Shown piece by piece: positions 34,848 through 46,902 of a DNA stretch of 64,000 nucleotides. The DNA comes from Gigaspora rosea. Taxonomy: Eukaryota; Glomeromycota; Glomeromycetes; Diversisporales; Gigasporaceae. Every line of letters starts with the position of its first letter. Within the stretch, counting starts at the first letter, position 1. Location: assembly GCA_003550325.1 (NCBI GenBank), contig QKWP01000204.1, forward strand, positions 285,407 to 349,406. Direction: 5' to 3'. The position numbers were made by a program, and so were the translations under genes. The notes beneath the pieces are model-generated. The model was not told the origin of the DNA. It searched no databases and saw only the letters and a program-made list of their open reading frames with translations.

Positions 34848-36164
34848 ATGTCTTCTTGTTATAATTCTATTGCAACACCACTTATTTCACCACCACCTTC
34901 TCCTCCTGATGAATGTTCTACTTTTACTGATGACCAAAAAGTACCTCTTAATGGTGAGTTGAACCAATTTCAAACAGAAAGTTCAAACAAACTGGATTTA
35001 ACAAAAATAGAAATCACCAATTATGCGCCAGGAAGTCAACATAGATTTAGGATGAGAGTATGTGATGTTCCAAAAGAACTTATGGATCTGATTAAAGCTT
35101 CAGAAAAAATTCCTCGTAATTCTTCTAAAGCTACTACTGCGCTTACGACAGGAAATATGACCGAAAGCTCCGACATCGTGGGTAGTACAAAGGATACAAC
35201 TTCAATACCTACTACAATACCTACTACAATACCTACTACAATACCTACTACATTACCTAACAATGATCGTGTGACTTCAACGCCTAACCAAACACATAAC
35301 CACCAAACACATAACCAAACACATAACCAAACACATAACCAAACACATAATCAAACACATACACATAATCAAAGTACAAATAAAAATTTAGTTGAAAAAC
35401 GTCGTAGAATTAGAAAAAATCCTTATCCTACGAGAGCACCTTCAAAATCATCACCTGGAATAACTTTAAAAGTTGATGTTTTTACACCATTTAAAGAAGA
35501 TCCTCAAGCTTTATTACATAGTGATGATCCACCACCTTCAGATCCAGGTACACCTTTATTATTTTCGGATATATTTTCATCAGCTGATGAAACTTCCGAA
35601 TCAAGTTCAAGACATAATTCAAAATCATTAACTAAAAGACAACGTAGTAAACTTCGTAATAAAACTAAAAGATCAGTAACAGAACGTAAACGTAAAGGAA
35701 ATAGTCTTGCTAGAGTAATGGCAGATCGAGGACTTTTAGAAGCAACATTTACACCAGTTACAAATGAAGGAGAAACAACAACTACATCAACAAAAACTAT
35801 TCGTATTCCACCACCACCACCAATGCAATTTGAAGAATTAATGGAAAATATTGATCAATTAGATCTTGATACAGATTTACTTGATCGTATTAATCCAAAA
35901 GTTAATTGGAAAGGTCAACCACTTACAATTTCACATTTACCACATTATAATTCTTTACATCAAAAAGAAGCTCACGTTGCATCAACATTACGTCTTACAC
36001 CAGTTCAATATTTAACATCTAAAAATACATTAGTTTCATCTGCTAGAAGATATACACAAAGATCACTTCCATTTCGAAAGAGTGATGCACAAAAACTTCT
36101 TCGCATTGATGTTAATAAGGCTAGTAAACTTTGGGAATTCTTTATGCAAGTTAAATGGATTTAA
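34848..36164 (+). CDS. SWIRM-domain protein, paralog 3 (438 aa)
   Basis: A single frame from an ATG after an A-rich leader. The order of parts matches paralog 2: SPPPSP (14-19), HRFRMRVCDVP (65-75), RKNPYPTRAPSKSSPGIT (189-206), a basic block RKRKGNSLARVMAD (280-293), IRIPPPPP (318-325) and a SWIRM-like domain (about 354-438) with LRLTPVQYL, KSDAQKLLRIDVNKASKLWEFF and final QVKWI. It differs by two unstable inserts, PTTI repeats (120-137) and THNQ repeats (148-174), where paralog 2 has its SHCLSRFSLSN stretch and other sequence. The linker between basic block and SWIRM carries a GETTTTSTKT insert. It is nuclear and chromatin-associated by inference from the domain and basic block; partner and target are unknown. 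Confidence 0.9.
   Translation: MSSCYNSIATPLISPPPSPPDECSTFTDDQKVPLNGELNQFQTESSNKLDLTKIEITNYAPGSQHRFRMRVCDVPKELMDLIKASEKIPRNSSKATTALTTGNMTESSDIVGSTKDTTSIPTTIPTTIPTTIPTTLPNNDRVTSTPNQTHNHQTHNQTHNQTHNQTHNQTHTHNQSTNKNLVEKRRRIRKNPYPTRAPSKSSPGITLKVDVFTPFKEDPQALLHSDDPPPSDPGTPLLFSDIFSSADETSESSSRHNSKSLTKRQRSKLRNKTKRSVTERKRKGNSLARVMADRGLLEATFTPVTNEGETTTTSTKTIRIPPPPPMQFEELMENIDQLDLDTDLLDRINPKVNWKGQPLTISHLPHYNSLHQKEAHVASTLRLTPVQYLTSKNTLVSSARRYTQRSLPFRKSDAQKLLRIDVNKASKLWEFFMQVKWI
35204..35262 (+). repeat. in-frame CCTACTACAATA repeat encoding Pro-Thr-Thr-Ile
   Basis: The 12-bp unit (A)CCTACTACAATA is repeated four to five times inside paralog 3. Whole-codon units keep the frame, so copy number may vary between strains without breaking the protein. 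Confidence 0.85.
35290..35370 (+). repeat. in-frame CAAACACATAAC repeat encoding Gln-Thr-His-Asn
   Basis: About six tandem 12-bp units, some slightly altered (CACAAACACATA). The histidine-rich stretch is specific to paralog 3. Confidence 0.85.
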
Positions 36165-36263
36165 AGATTTAAAGATTTAAAACTATATCCTACAATCCTA
36201 CATTTTTTTTTTTTGAAATAGAATCAATTTATATTATGAATTATATGCTATTACATATATATA

Positions 36264-36304
<41 letters not shown>

Positions 36305-37410
36305 ATAATTAAGCATTATTGTAGTATCTAATTTTTGATTGCATTTTTTTTTTATTCGTTATAGATACACTTTTCTTTTTATTTCAAATATTTTTTCGAA
36401 TTCAAATATTTTTTCAAATTCAAATAGTTTTCTTTTTTTTTTTTTTTACATTTCTACTGATTGATTTTTTTTTTCCGTAAATCAGAGATAAATTTTGTAA
36501 ATAATTTTTTAGCATCAATTTTTAGAGTTATAATTCATTTAACATGTTAACATGGTAACTTGTAATTCTTGTCCCTTCTGTACAGCAATCAAATAAACAC
36601 ACATTATGGGATTTTTTTTTTTTACGGTAATCAAAAAAAAAATTTCACAATACTTTTTTTTTTTTTTTTTATTAATTAATTAATAATTGTATCTCATAGT
36701 CTCATATACATTAATATGATAATTGATAAAAACTGATATATAACTGATAAAATGAATTACGAAAATTACGAAATGAATTACGTTATCTTTTTTTTATATT
36801 CTAAAAAAGCGTAATATACAGTAAGTGTAATGTAATGAGTCATACGTAACTATGAAACTATGGCATTATGGCAATTGTCATAACCAAATAACCAATAACC
36901 AATAACCAATAACAAATAACCAATGGGCAATTGACGAAAAAAAAAAACTTTAAAAAAAAAAAATAGAATTTTTTATTATATTGTACTTTTTTAATCATGC
37001 GGCAAATTCCTATGATCAAAAATTGATACAATCCGAACGTCAAGAAAAGGTAAATGTTACCTTTAAGATAATTGGCACTATTCCTTTTGTTTTTCATTGC
37101 GAGCATGTAAATTTCTAAATAAAGAGATTTGTGTATACAGTGTATATACAGTGTATTGTTGTAGTATTGTATAAATATAGGAAACAAGTGAATTTTTTAA
37201 GTTTTCTTTTTATATGCTTGTTTATAAAAAAAGATCCGAATTCGAAAATTTAAGTATCCAATAGGAAATTTTACATATCTTAAAGTGTTTGCCTTCTGGA
37301 CCATACTTTTCACCACGAAAGTAATATGTAATCTCCAAACATTTAGATCATCCATCAAAAGTTTACTGTTACTGTAAACATGGCTTTTTTTTTTTTTTTT
37401 TTTTTTTTTA

Positions 37411-37601
37411 NNNNNNNNNNNNNNNNNNNNNNNNNNNNNNNNNNNNNNNNNNNNNNNNNNNNNNNNNNNNNNNNNNNNNNNNNNNNNNNNNNNNNNNNNN
37501 NNNNNNNNNNNNNNNNNNNNNNNNNNNNNNNNNNNNNNNNNNNNNNNNNNNNNNNNNNNNNNNNNNNNNNNNNNNNNNNNNNNNNNNNNNNNNNNNNNNN
37601 N
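37411..37601. other. assembly gap (191 N)
   Basis: N run after T27 and before CACTTA15; again a homopolymer-linked gap. Confidence 0.95.
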
Positions 37602-38039
37602 CACTTAAAAAAAAAAAAAAAAAAACTTTTTTAGAATATTGTATAAGTTATACATTACTTTTACTTACTTTTAACTGATAAAAAAAAGTGTCGGTACGTA
37701 AATATATACGTACCGGTATGTCGATATGTAAATATAATTATTATTTTTTTCTAACATTAATTTTTTTAAGGTTATTAAATACAGAAATTACTGTGCAACT
37801 AACAATAAACAATAATCAATAATAGCGATAACATTTTTTTTTTTTTTTTTTAATGCTATCATAACAACAAAATACAGTGAAAAAGAATGAATTATTAAAA
37901 AAGAAAATACTAAAATCACTAAATTATTATTATTCATAAATTTGTATTGAGACTAATCTAGTTATATTTAATTCGCCATTCAGTATCATTTATTTAACAT
38001 TATAATTGAATTCGTGAGTGAAAGAATTATTAATTAATT

Positions 38040-38215
38040 AAAAATGCAATAACAGAATAACAAAAGAATAACAAAAGAATAACAAAATAATAACAAAATA
38101 ATAACAAAAGAATAACAGAATAACAAAAGAATAACAAAAGAATAACAGAATAATAGAATAGCAAAAGAATAACAGAATAACAAAAGAATAACAGAATAAC
38201 AGAATAACGGAAAAT
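38040..38215. repeat. AACAAAAGAAT / AACAGAAT tandem repeat
   Basis: Variants of AATAACAAAAG and AATAACAG alternate about 16 times. The Leu/Phe/Tyr-rich minus frame over it is an artefact. Confidence 0.8.
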
Positions 38216-41200
38216 GATATGCATCCTATCTACTGGTATTACCGGTATCTATCAATCCTATCTTCTTAGATCCTCCTTTAACCCTGACCCACCCTGATTG
38301 TGAATTATTAAAATTAGGAGATAAACTTTATTTGTCAATTGTTTTGACTAGTCTCCTTGATAAATTTTTTTTGTACAGTATCAAAAATGTATTAAATAAT
38401 ATTTTTCTTAAAAAAATCAAAGTAAGACATAAACTATAAATAACAATGTAGAATTACCTTGCATCTTGAATCGAATCTGTATTCTTAAAAATTCTAAACT
38501 TTTTTTTTTTTTTACGGCCGTAAAAGCATCTTTGCATACATAAATTATCAAAAATCTGCAGACAGTATCATAGGTTTTATTGTTTCACAGTATTATAGAT
38601 TTTAAGTGTTCAATGTATCACTAGTGTAACTTTGAAGCTTAAATAATTTATTCATGCATCTTAATTTGTCCTTCAAAAATAATATTATTAAATAAACAAA
38701 CAATGCTACATTTCATTGAGCTAGCGTGCGCATTATATGTAGTACAATAAATTGCATTTCTATCTAATTGATGTATAAGTCTGGTTAAATTTATTTTTAT
38801 TTTTATTTTTTTTTTCAATTCGATAGACAGACAAGATGTTCCTTTTTTTTATCGTAAGCTTTTTTTAGTGTGATTTAAAACCAATTATTTCGATAGTTCG
38901 TAAGATGATAATTAAAAAAAAAGATCTGAAATTTCGTAATTAATTGATCTTTTTTTAATTCATTACAGTAATTTATTGTATTAACAATTAAACAATTAAT
39001 ATTATGTTAATCATGAAAAAAAAATATATACATGTAAATGCCAAGAACAATTACTTAACAGAATTATTATAAAATTCTTGCAGATTCCATTAATTTTGAT
39101 CTGCATTAATTATTAATAATAATTTATGGTATTTTGATCGATCTTTATAAGTCAAAGACCAAATAAAATCTTTAAAACGTATGGTGCTCCAATTTTTTTA
39201 CAAGGCTACTTATCATTTGCAATCACAAATAATTGATTTTATAATCTTACATAAACTTGAATAAAATAAATAACTTTTTGTAGATCAAAAAAGATTTATA
39301 AGAAATTTTTATTAATTATTAAAAATTAAAATTGTTTTGATAAACCAAATTGAAAGACAAATTATCAATCATATCGGTATATAATATTGTAGATAGTACA
39401 TTGATAATAAGTGATAATATAAGTGATAATATAAGTGATAATAGCAGTAATAACAGTACGGTAATAGCAGAAACATAACAGTAATATAACAGTAAATAAT
39501 GGTAAATAGAGGTAAATAGCGGTAAATAGCGGTAAATAGCGGTAGATAGGTAATTAAAAAAAATATATATATGAATTATAGAATTATATTATATAATAAC
39601 TTTCTGAACAATTGTAAATTTATTATCTTTAAGAACTCTTTAGGACTCAATTAATACTGTAAATAATAACAATGAACAATAATGATAAATAACGATAATG
39701 AATGTTATTTGTTTGGCGATATGCGTGCGTCCTTTTTGAAGATCATTCTAATTTAGATTTAGGTTAGATATCGAATAACACAGTAAGTATAGCGCAGTTG
39801 ATCATGGGATAAACTAACGAGCACCCCTTAATGTTTCAATTTTCAACTATATATATCATTAGTTCCTTTTTTGATTTTTTTTGATTTTTTTTTTTTTATT
39901 AAAAAATAGTGACAAAAAATAAATACTAACAGTTAAGCTTACGTGTTTCTCGCTAAATCTAGTAAACAAATAAAATATACTCCACAAGTTTTCTCAATTT
40001 CCAATCAAATAATTTCGTTTTTCATGTATCATCACGTAGATAACTATTTTTTTTTTTAATCACTCGATGATGAAAAAAAAAAAAAAAAAGTTTCTAAGAG
40101 GTTCCATTGGAAAGGGAATAAACAAATAAATACGTACTACTTTAGTATATTAAATAAATACTACTTTAGTATATTATTAAATAAATACTACTTTAGTATA
40201 CTACTTTATATAGTATATAATAAGATGCCACGAAAAAAACGTTAAACCAAATAAAAACTAACAATATGTAAGCACTTCGTATTCAAACTTTACACATTGT
40301 CCTAATACAGCAAATATTTACCTTTTATGTGTTTGTGTCTTCTCATAAGAATTTCCATTAATGATAATGTCATCAAGTCAAAAAAAATTTTGATTCTAGA
40401 GGTGTTAAAAAAAATTCTTAATTTTTTGCTTATCATTTATAATTATGATTGGTAATGTATTTTCATGCGAGAACGAATTATAGTCAACTTTTTTGTTGAT
40501 TTACTGTTTTAAAACTTTTTTTTTTTTTCTCTTGTTAACAGGTATAACTGTCAATATTTGACTTATAATTTGTATAACAGATAAATAAATAAATAGGTAG
40601 AATAATAATTTAATTTTGAATATAACATGATTTATATGATTTATATCAGTTATCAGTTATGAAGATCAAAAGCAATACGTAAATTTAACGTTATTTTTAC
40701 AGTATAAACGATTAAAAACTTTTAAATTAATAATTCAATAATTTGTTTAAGGAATATAATCGATCCATGTGATTTCTTAATAATGTCATATGACTATAAT
40801 AAAGCATGGGTCTTCTTACGTATCTCGAATAATAATTACGTAATCTGCACGGTAAGTTGCTGTCCTATTCTAATATTAATCATCAGTACATCTTAAAAGA
40901 ACCATACATTGAACGTCGCTCAGGGTTAATGCTTTAAAGATCTGCTCGCTTTACGTAAGATCGTCACAAATAACATACAGCGCAGATTAACAGTTAAGGT
41001 TTGACATCGGTACCCTTCGAATTTCGATTTAAATGATCTACTGTTCTGTGCATGTCATGTGAAAAAAAAGTCATTATATTGATTAAATATTGATTAATAT
41101 AGATTAATATTGATTAATATTGATTAATATTGATTAATAATAATGAATGATTAATATTGATTAATACCATACTTTAATCTTTGAGAATATCATTTGATTC

Positions 41201-41309
41201 TCGATCAGTAAATCCGCTCTTCAAATTGTTTGAGCATAAAACACTTAAAACACTTAAAACACTTAAAAACACTTAAAAATACTTGAAATTAATAAACTAA
41301 AAAAAAAAT

Positions 41310-41400
41310 GGTACGTACAGTACGTACAGTACGTACAGTACGTATCAGGTATGTGCAGTACGTATGTACAGTACGTACGAACGTATGTACTGTAAAGGTA
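41310..41400. repeat. GTACGTACA palindromic repeat
   Basis: Tandem GTACGTACAGTACGTACAG words with variants. Each GTACGTAC is self-complementary, so the tract can fold on itself. Confidence 0.8.
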
Positions 41401-42769
41401 CTGTACCACACATTTTAAAATAAATTATGAATCCAAATATATAACGATAATGAATAAATTTTAATTAGTAAACCATTGATAAAAAAAAAAGTAATGATCT
41501 ACGAGAATGAACTGCTTCGAAAAGGAATGTCAATTTATTCATTATCTAAATTTAACATTATTTGTTTAACAGTTAAATAATGTTTTATTAATGTTGATTT
41601 TTTGATTACAAGAAAATATTTCAATTTACTATCAGCTATCAGCTATCAGCTAAACAGTTATCAAACAATTAACTTCTTTTTGTTATTAATAACGTTCTCG
41701 TTACCTATACATTCTACACGTATATTTTCGTTCTACGATCAGTCTATTCTATTTTGGTAAAAATCGAATGAGCATTTCTTTACCATAAATAACTAATTTC
41801 TGCAAGTTGTTGCAAGTGGTTGCAAGTGGTTGCAAGTGGTTGCAAGTTGTCGATGAATTTTTCCTATGATTGTCAAAAAATTTAAATCACGATTTACTAT
41901 TTAAATATACCTGCATAATTATGCACATGATTCAAACCTTTAATATCCAAATTTAGTGTTAGTGAAAATCATTCAAGCGTACAAAAAATATGCAATATTT
42001 AACATTAATAACTAAAAAAAACTCATCATTCAAAAAAAAAAAAAATATTTAAAAAAATTTTTTTTTTGTTCGCAATAATTACTATTAAATCGATCGAATT
42101 AACCCAAATTTAGTCTTATCCTTGTTTATTACTCATTCCTAAGTGCGCCATGCTTTTCTTTTTGACAAAGGTACGAATACACAATTGGCGCCTATATGCA
42201 AAAACAGTCCAGGCGCCTCATTTGAATGAACTACATGCTATGCACTGCATAAAACGCCCGTGAACTTTCTTTTTCCTTCTTTGATAGTCTCTTTTTCATT
42301 AACCCAAGAATGTACACGCTATACGGATTAAGGTTTGAGTAATATGAGTAATATGTGTAAATTGAAAAATTAAAAAAAAAAAAACCCTTACTTTTTGACA
42401 CTACTTCAAAGATCAAATGACAATTTCTGCAAAACAGTTTCATGGACGATCAGGGAACTGTACAACTACTCTGATTATTAATTTAATTGAATGAATCTGT
42501 TTAAATGGTTTAAATGGTTTAAATGATTTAAATTATTTAAAATGTATGTTAAAAAAGATTTTTTTTTTTTTTTTTTTTTAATGATCATAAACGATCTTCC
42601 ACAAAAATTTTAAAACATTCTCGGAGATAGGCTTAATTTACCATAATGAGAAAATAGAATATCTAAAGTAGCTAATCGGATCTAACATATAAATCTCCTA
42701 TTTGATCGAATATGTTATTCCATTTCAAAAAAAAATTAGTCTCACATAATAGCCTCACATAAGCCTCAG

Positions 42770-42910
42770 TCTCACATTAAAAGTCTCACATTAAACACAT
42801 TAAAAGTCTTACATTAAAAGTCTTACATTAAAAGTCTTACATTAAAAGTCTTACATTAAAAGTCTTACATAAAAAGTCTCACATAAAAAGTCTTACATAA
42901 AAAGTCTCAA
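42770..42910. repeat. 14-bp minisatellite (AAAAGTCTTACATT)
   Basis: About nine tandem copies of AAAAGTCT(T/C)ACAT(T/A). No coding potential. Confidence 0.85.
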
Positions 42911-43385
42911 ATAAAATATCTATTTCTATAACCCCAAGTTTCAAATAAATAACGCGTTTAATTATTATTATAAATATTTGTGAAATCCTTTTATTAAAAA
43001 AAGAAAAAAAATTCGGATTATATAAGAATACCCTTACATATCTTTAATATCTTACATATCTTTAATATCTTATACATTCAATGTATAACCATCCAAAAAA
43101 AATATTTTTAGATTTCTTGACACGACCAATTCCACTTTTTCAATTTAACTTTGTATAGTTGATAAGGCAAGGCAAAAAAATCAGGGTACATGACTTTTTC
43201 TTTAATGCGAAAAAAAAAAAAATTTTTTTTAACATGCTTAAAATTGTTCGACATTACAGGAAAATAAAAAGATGAAGAAATGCACTGCGCTTACCTTGCG
43301 CGAACCAATCTTATTTTCAAAGGCTAATTTCAAATTTATAATCCTGCAATAACGATATCAAAATAAAATCTAAACTTTAATTCAG

Positions 43386-43553
43386 GATCCGCGTATTAAT
43401 GATAAACTTAAATCCTTAAAAGTTAATAATAGACTTAATGGTTTAACTATAATTTCTTCTAATAATAATAATAATAATAATTATAATAATTATAATAAAA
43501 AAAATAAAATAAAGCAGATTATAAATAAATTACCAAATAAATTCCTTTATTGA
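43386..43553 (+). pseudogene. possible orphan terminal exon with an Asn run
   Basis: After an acceptor-like TTTAATTCAG, a 55-codon frame reads DPRINDKLKSLKVNNRLNGLTIISS, then seven Asn, then NKIKQIINKLPNKFLY and a stop. It looks like fungal disordered coding sequence, but I found no upstream exon joining it. No family recognised; it may be chance. Confidence 0.2.
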
Positions 43554-44200
43554 ATCACATTGTCGTTTTATCTAATGTATGTACTCGGCAAGATGGTTTT
43601 AGATTATAGTTGGTTCCGATTGGATTATTCTTTAAAACCATTAACAGTCAAAGAAATGAATACCTTATTCGGCTTTTGTAATAATCGGCTTTTCCCTCAA
43701 AATTTTGATTCTTCCGCAAATACAAAATTACAATTATTCATATTGTTTTTTTTTTGTTCATGAGATCAAAAATTATTAATCTATTCATTACATAAAGAAT
43801 TTCTTATTGGTTGAGTTACCTTATTAACAATTTTTATGCACAGAAACTTGCTTTTTATACTGACCATATCTGGAAGTGAAAGTCTACTACGTATTGATAT
43901 TTTATGATATTTATGATATTAAGAGTTAATCATTTAATTTTTTACTTAACCCATAATAATTCCGGTACTGTATTTTGATCTGATTTTAATAACAATAAAA
44001 TAACTGGTCTAAATATTATTGAATCGGATTAAAGTTGACCGAGAAATTCTTATCAAACCAATCGACTTTGAAAAGATGGAAAAAAGAAATCGAAAAAAAG
44101 TTTAATTGTATTATTAATTTCTTTAATTTTTATTCTATTACCTTAAATAGTCTCTTTTCTTATTCAATAGTATATAGATTATAATTGTCAAATTTTGAAC

Positions 44201-45191
44201 TATAAATCTCGTTTTTTGCCGAGTAAATAATAACTTTTATATCATTTATTATAAGTTTATTATTGTGACTTTTTAAGAAAATTTTGGTTTTATGTTTTTG
44301 TTAATAAAAGTTTAATTAATAAAATTGCAAATACATATATATATATTATATATTGGTGATTTAAATTTAACTTTATATATATGCTACAAATATATTATAA
44401 AATTATAATTTATTTTTTTTATTTTGAAATAATTTATTTTTTAAAATTAAAACTGTTAATATAGCTAGTAATTTATTATATATAATTTTTAAATTATTTT
44501 GAAATCAAATTTATATACAAATTTTTTAAAAAATATATATATTTTTTGATTTAAAAAATTTTATTACCAAATTTCAATATCATCATCAGTTTAAAAAACA
44601 GAAATCTGGTAATTATAAAAAGTTGTAACTATAAAAAAATCAAAGTTTATATATTTATATAGAAATAAAATTATAATAATATCAAAGTTGTAACTATATT
44701 CAAAGTAACTACAGTATACTAAAGCTTAACTATTTTAAATAATTATATTCTTGTTTTGTTAAATTATACTAATATTATAACTATTATATTTAAATAGTTA
44801 TAGCAATTAATGCTAAAATTAGCTAAAACTAAAATTTTAAAATGTTTTAATATTAAATTTTAAAAATTTTTATTTAGATTAAATTAATATTTTTATTAAT
44901 TAAAATATATAAATAAATTTTAGTAAATATTATAAATTTATATAAAGATCTAATTTTATTTTAGTCATCTTTAGCTTTAATTATTATAATATTTAATATA
45001 TACTTATATTTTAAATAAGATTACTAAAACATATCAGATAAAGTATTTAATACTATTCTTTAAACTGTTTCAACTTAGAATTTATATATGAATACCAAAA
45101 TAGTTTGATAAAAATAGAGCTTTACAAAAAATTTATTTTAATAAATTTTTGTTCTAATTGACTATAGAGACTTTCAAAAAATTAGACCATA
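44201..45191. other. start of right repeat block; AT-rich, no gene seen
   Basis: C+G falls and CpG almost vanishes. Only AT-rich words and short inverted repeats are visible. Confidence 0.4.
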
Positions 45192-45532
45192 AGGGTGTTC
45201 CCTATTGAAAGGGCCCATTTTTACATTTATCTCATTTTGAGATAATTGAGTTTAACCATTTGTTTTGATTTTTGGACTGATCCGGGATTAATCAAATGTC
45301 ACAATTTTGATTGGTTAAATGTAGCAGGTGACTATCGGGTAGCCTCGTGATGTGCTTGGCCTTAGACAACTTCGTTTAATCTTTCTTTTACATTATCTCT
45401 ATTTTTTATTATGCAAATCGACTTTCATTTATAATTGAAAAATGTCAATCATGTTAAAATTTACATGAATTTAATAAAAACTCAAATTTTGAAAAATTGT
45501 AAAAATGGGCCCTTTTAATAGGGACACCCCCA
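45192..45532. mobile_element. 341-bp TA-flanked MITE, copy 2
   Basis: The ends contain CCCTATT(G/A)AAAGGGCCCAT and its inverse, flanked by TA at 45190-45191 and 45533-45534. It is collinear with 5988-6328 over its whole length and of equal length. TIR arms are cleaner here (AAAGGGCCCATTTTTACA on both sides). No coding capacity. Confidence 0.8.
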
Positions 45533-45965
45533 TATATTATTTATTATATAGTAGTTGCAGTATAGTATATTATATATGATTTAAATAAAAAATACAAATT
45601 TATATAGTTTTATAAAATATTTTATATGTGATTTTAGCTTTTAAGCTACTATATATTTCTAGTATGTTCCAAAATTTAGATTTGTAAAGTTGGTTATAAA
45701 AAATCTTTAACTAACTTTAAAATTGTATTATAAAGAAACTTGCATATAATAATTGTAAAAGATCCTTATAATAGTTATATACAAGTTTTTTTAATTTATA
45801 TATTAAATTTGAATATAAAGTTTATATTGTAATCAAAAATATATAGTTGTTTTTGAAATATTATACAAGATGTTTTACAAAATAAAAACTCTATAGCAAT
45901 CAGTATATAGTATACTTTTATTTGAGCTTAGAGAATAAAAGAAAATAGTTTACTGTATCCTATCA

Positions 45966-46134
45966 TGAATAAGCCCCTTTTTTTAAATTTTAAACTTAAA
46001 TATCTTAACAATTAATTAATCAAATTTTAATTTTATAAATTTATAAAATTGAAATAAAAAAAATTTTATCAAATTTGATTAATTAATTATCAAGACATTT
46101 AAGTTTAAAATTTTAAAAAAAGAGGTGCTTACTC
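45966..46134. mobile_element. palindromic TA-type MITE, family P, copy 1
   Basis: The arms TGAATAAGCCCCTTTTTTT and (inverted) TGAGTAAGCACCTCTTTTTTT continue inward as AAACTTAAATATCTTAACAA, so almost the whole element is one hairpin. The right flank is TA, the left CA (possibly mutated). Related to 46329-46576 and 50463-50664 through the ATATCTTAACAA(C/T) core. Confidence 0.55.
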
Positions 46135-46328
46135 ATAATAGAATATAGTAATAAATTTTAAAACAATTGTATGAAAAATAAACCAAAAAAATTTAAGCAT
46201 CCAAATATAAATACTTGACAGTTTAAAAAATAATAATTTTTATTAATTAAATTTTTACTAATTAAATTTTTAAATATAGCATAATATAAAGATATAAAGA
46301 ACTTCTATTTATATATGAGATGTATATA

Positions 46329-46576
46329 TAGGGGCGTTAATAGAAACCAAACAAATTGTTTCTAAGTAAATTTTTTTTAAACTTTAGATTAAACTATCTT
46401 AGCAACTACTAAACCAATCTTGATAAAATTTTTTTTATTTTAATTCTATATAGTTATAGAATTAAAATAAAAAAATTTTTATCAAGATTGATTTAATAGT
46501 TGTTAAGATATTTTAATCTAAAGTTTTAAAAAAATTACTAAAAATGATTTGCCTGGTTTCTATTGACGCTCCTCCA
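46329..46576. mobile_element. palindromic TA-type MITE, family P, copy 2
   Basis: The arms GGGGCGTTAATAGAAACCA and (inverted) GGAGCGTCAATAGAAACCA extend through CTTTAGATTAAACTATCTTA to a central TAATTCTATA region. Flanked by TATA on both sides. Non-coding. Confidence 0.6.
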
Positions 46577-46902
46577 TATATAGATAATGTAAAAACCAAC
46601 TTATATTGCAAAATTTTGAATATAAAACTACTTTTTAGCTTCTAACAAATAAAATTTTTTAAGAAATTTTGGTATAAACTAACCTTTGTCCAATTCCAAA
46701 CCTATCCTTACTCTAACTATAAGCAAAGGTTTATTTTTTTTTCATTGAAAAAATTGGTTTGATTAGCATGTTATATAGATTTGCAAATTAACTGTTATTA
46801 CTTATATACAAATACTTCATATTTATTTAGAAATATTTTTTAATATATGGGCCAGTGCAAAGGTTTTATATTCTTAATTAATTATTAAAAATTTATAGTA
46901 TT

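Larger units (their letters stand above)
36165..44200. other. 8-kb AT-rich region after paralog 3, no firm gene
   Basis: It holds an N gap (37411-37601), simple repeats (38040-38215, 39410-39545, 41310-41400, 42770-42910) and many A/T runs. Short frames lack ATG or read repeats. A possible relic exon is listed at 43386. CpG stays common until about 44.2 kb, then drops sharply. Confidence 0.5.

Noticed and set aside
42770..42910. Regular repeat array as possible CRISPR
   Set aside because: Pure head-to-tail 14-bp units without spacers, in a eukaryotic context.
43560..43763. 67-codon plus frame
   Set aside because: Starts at TTG, no splice partner or recognised motif.
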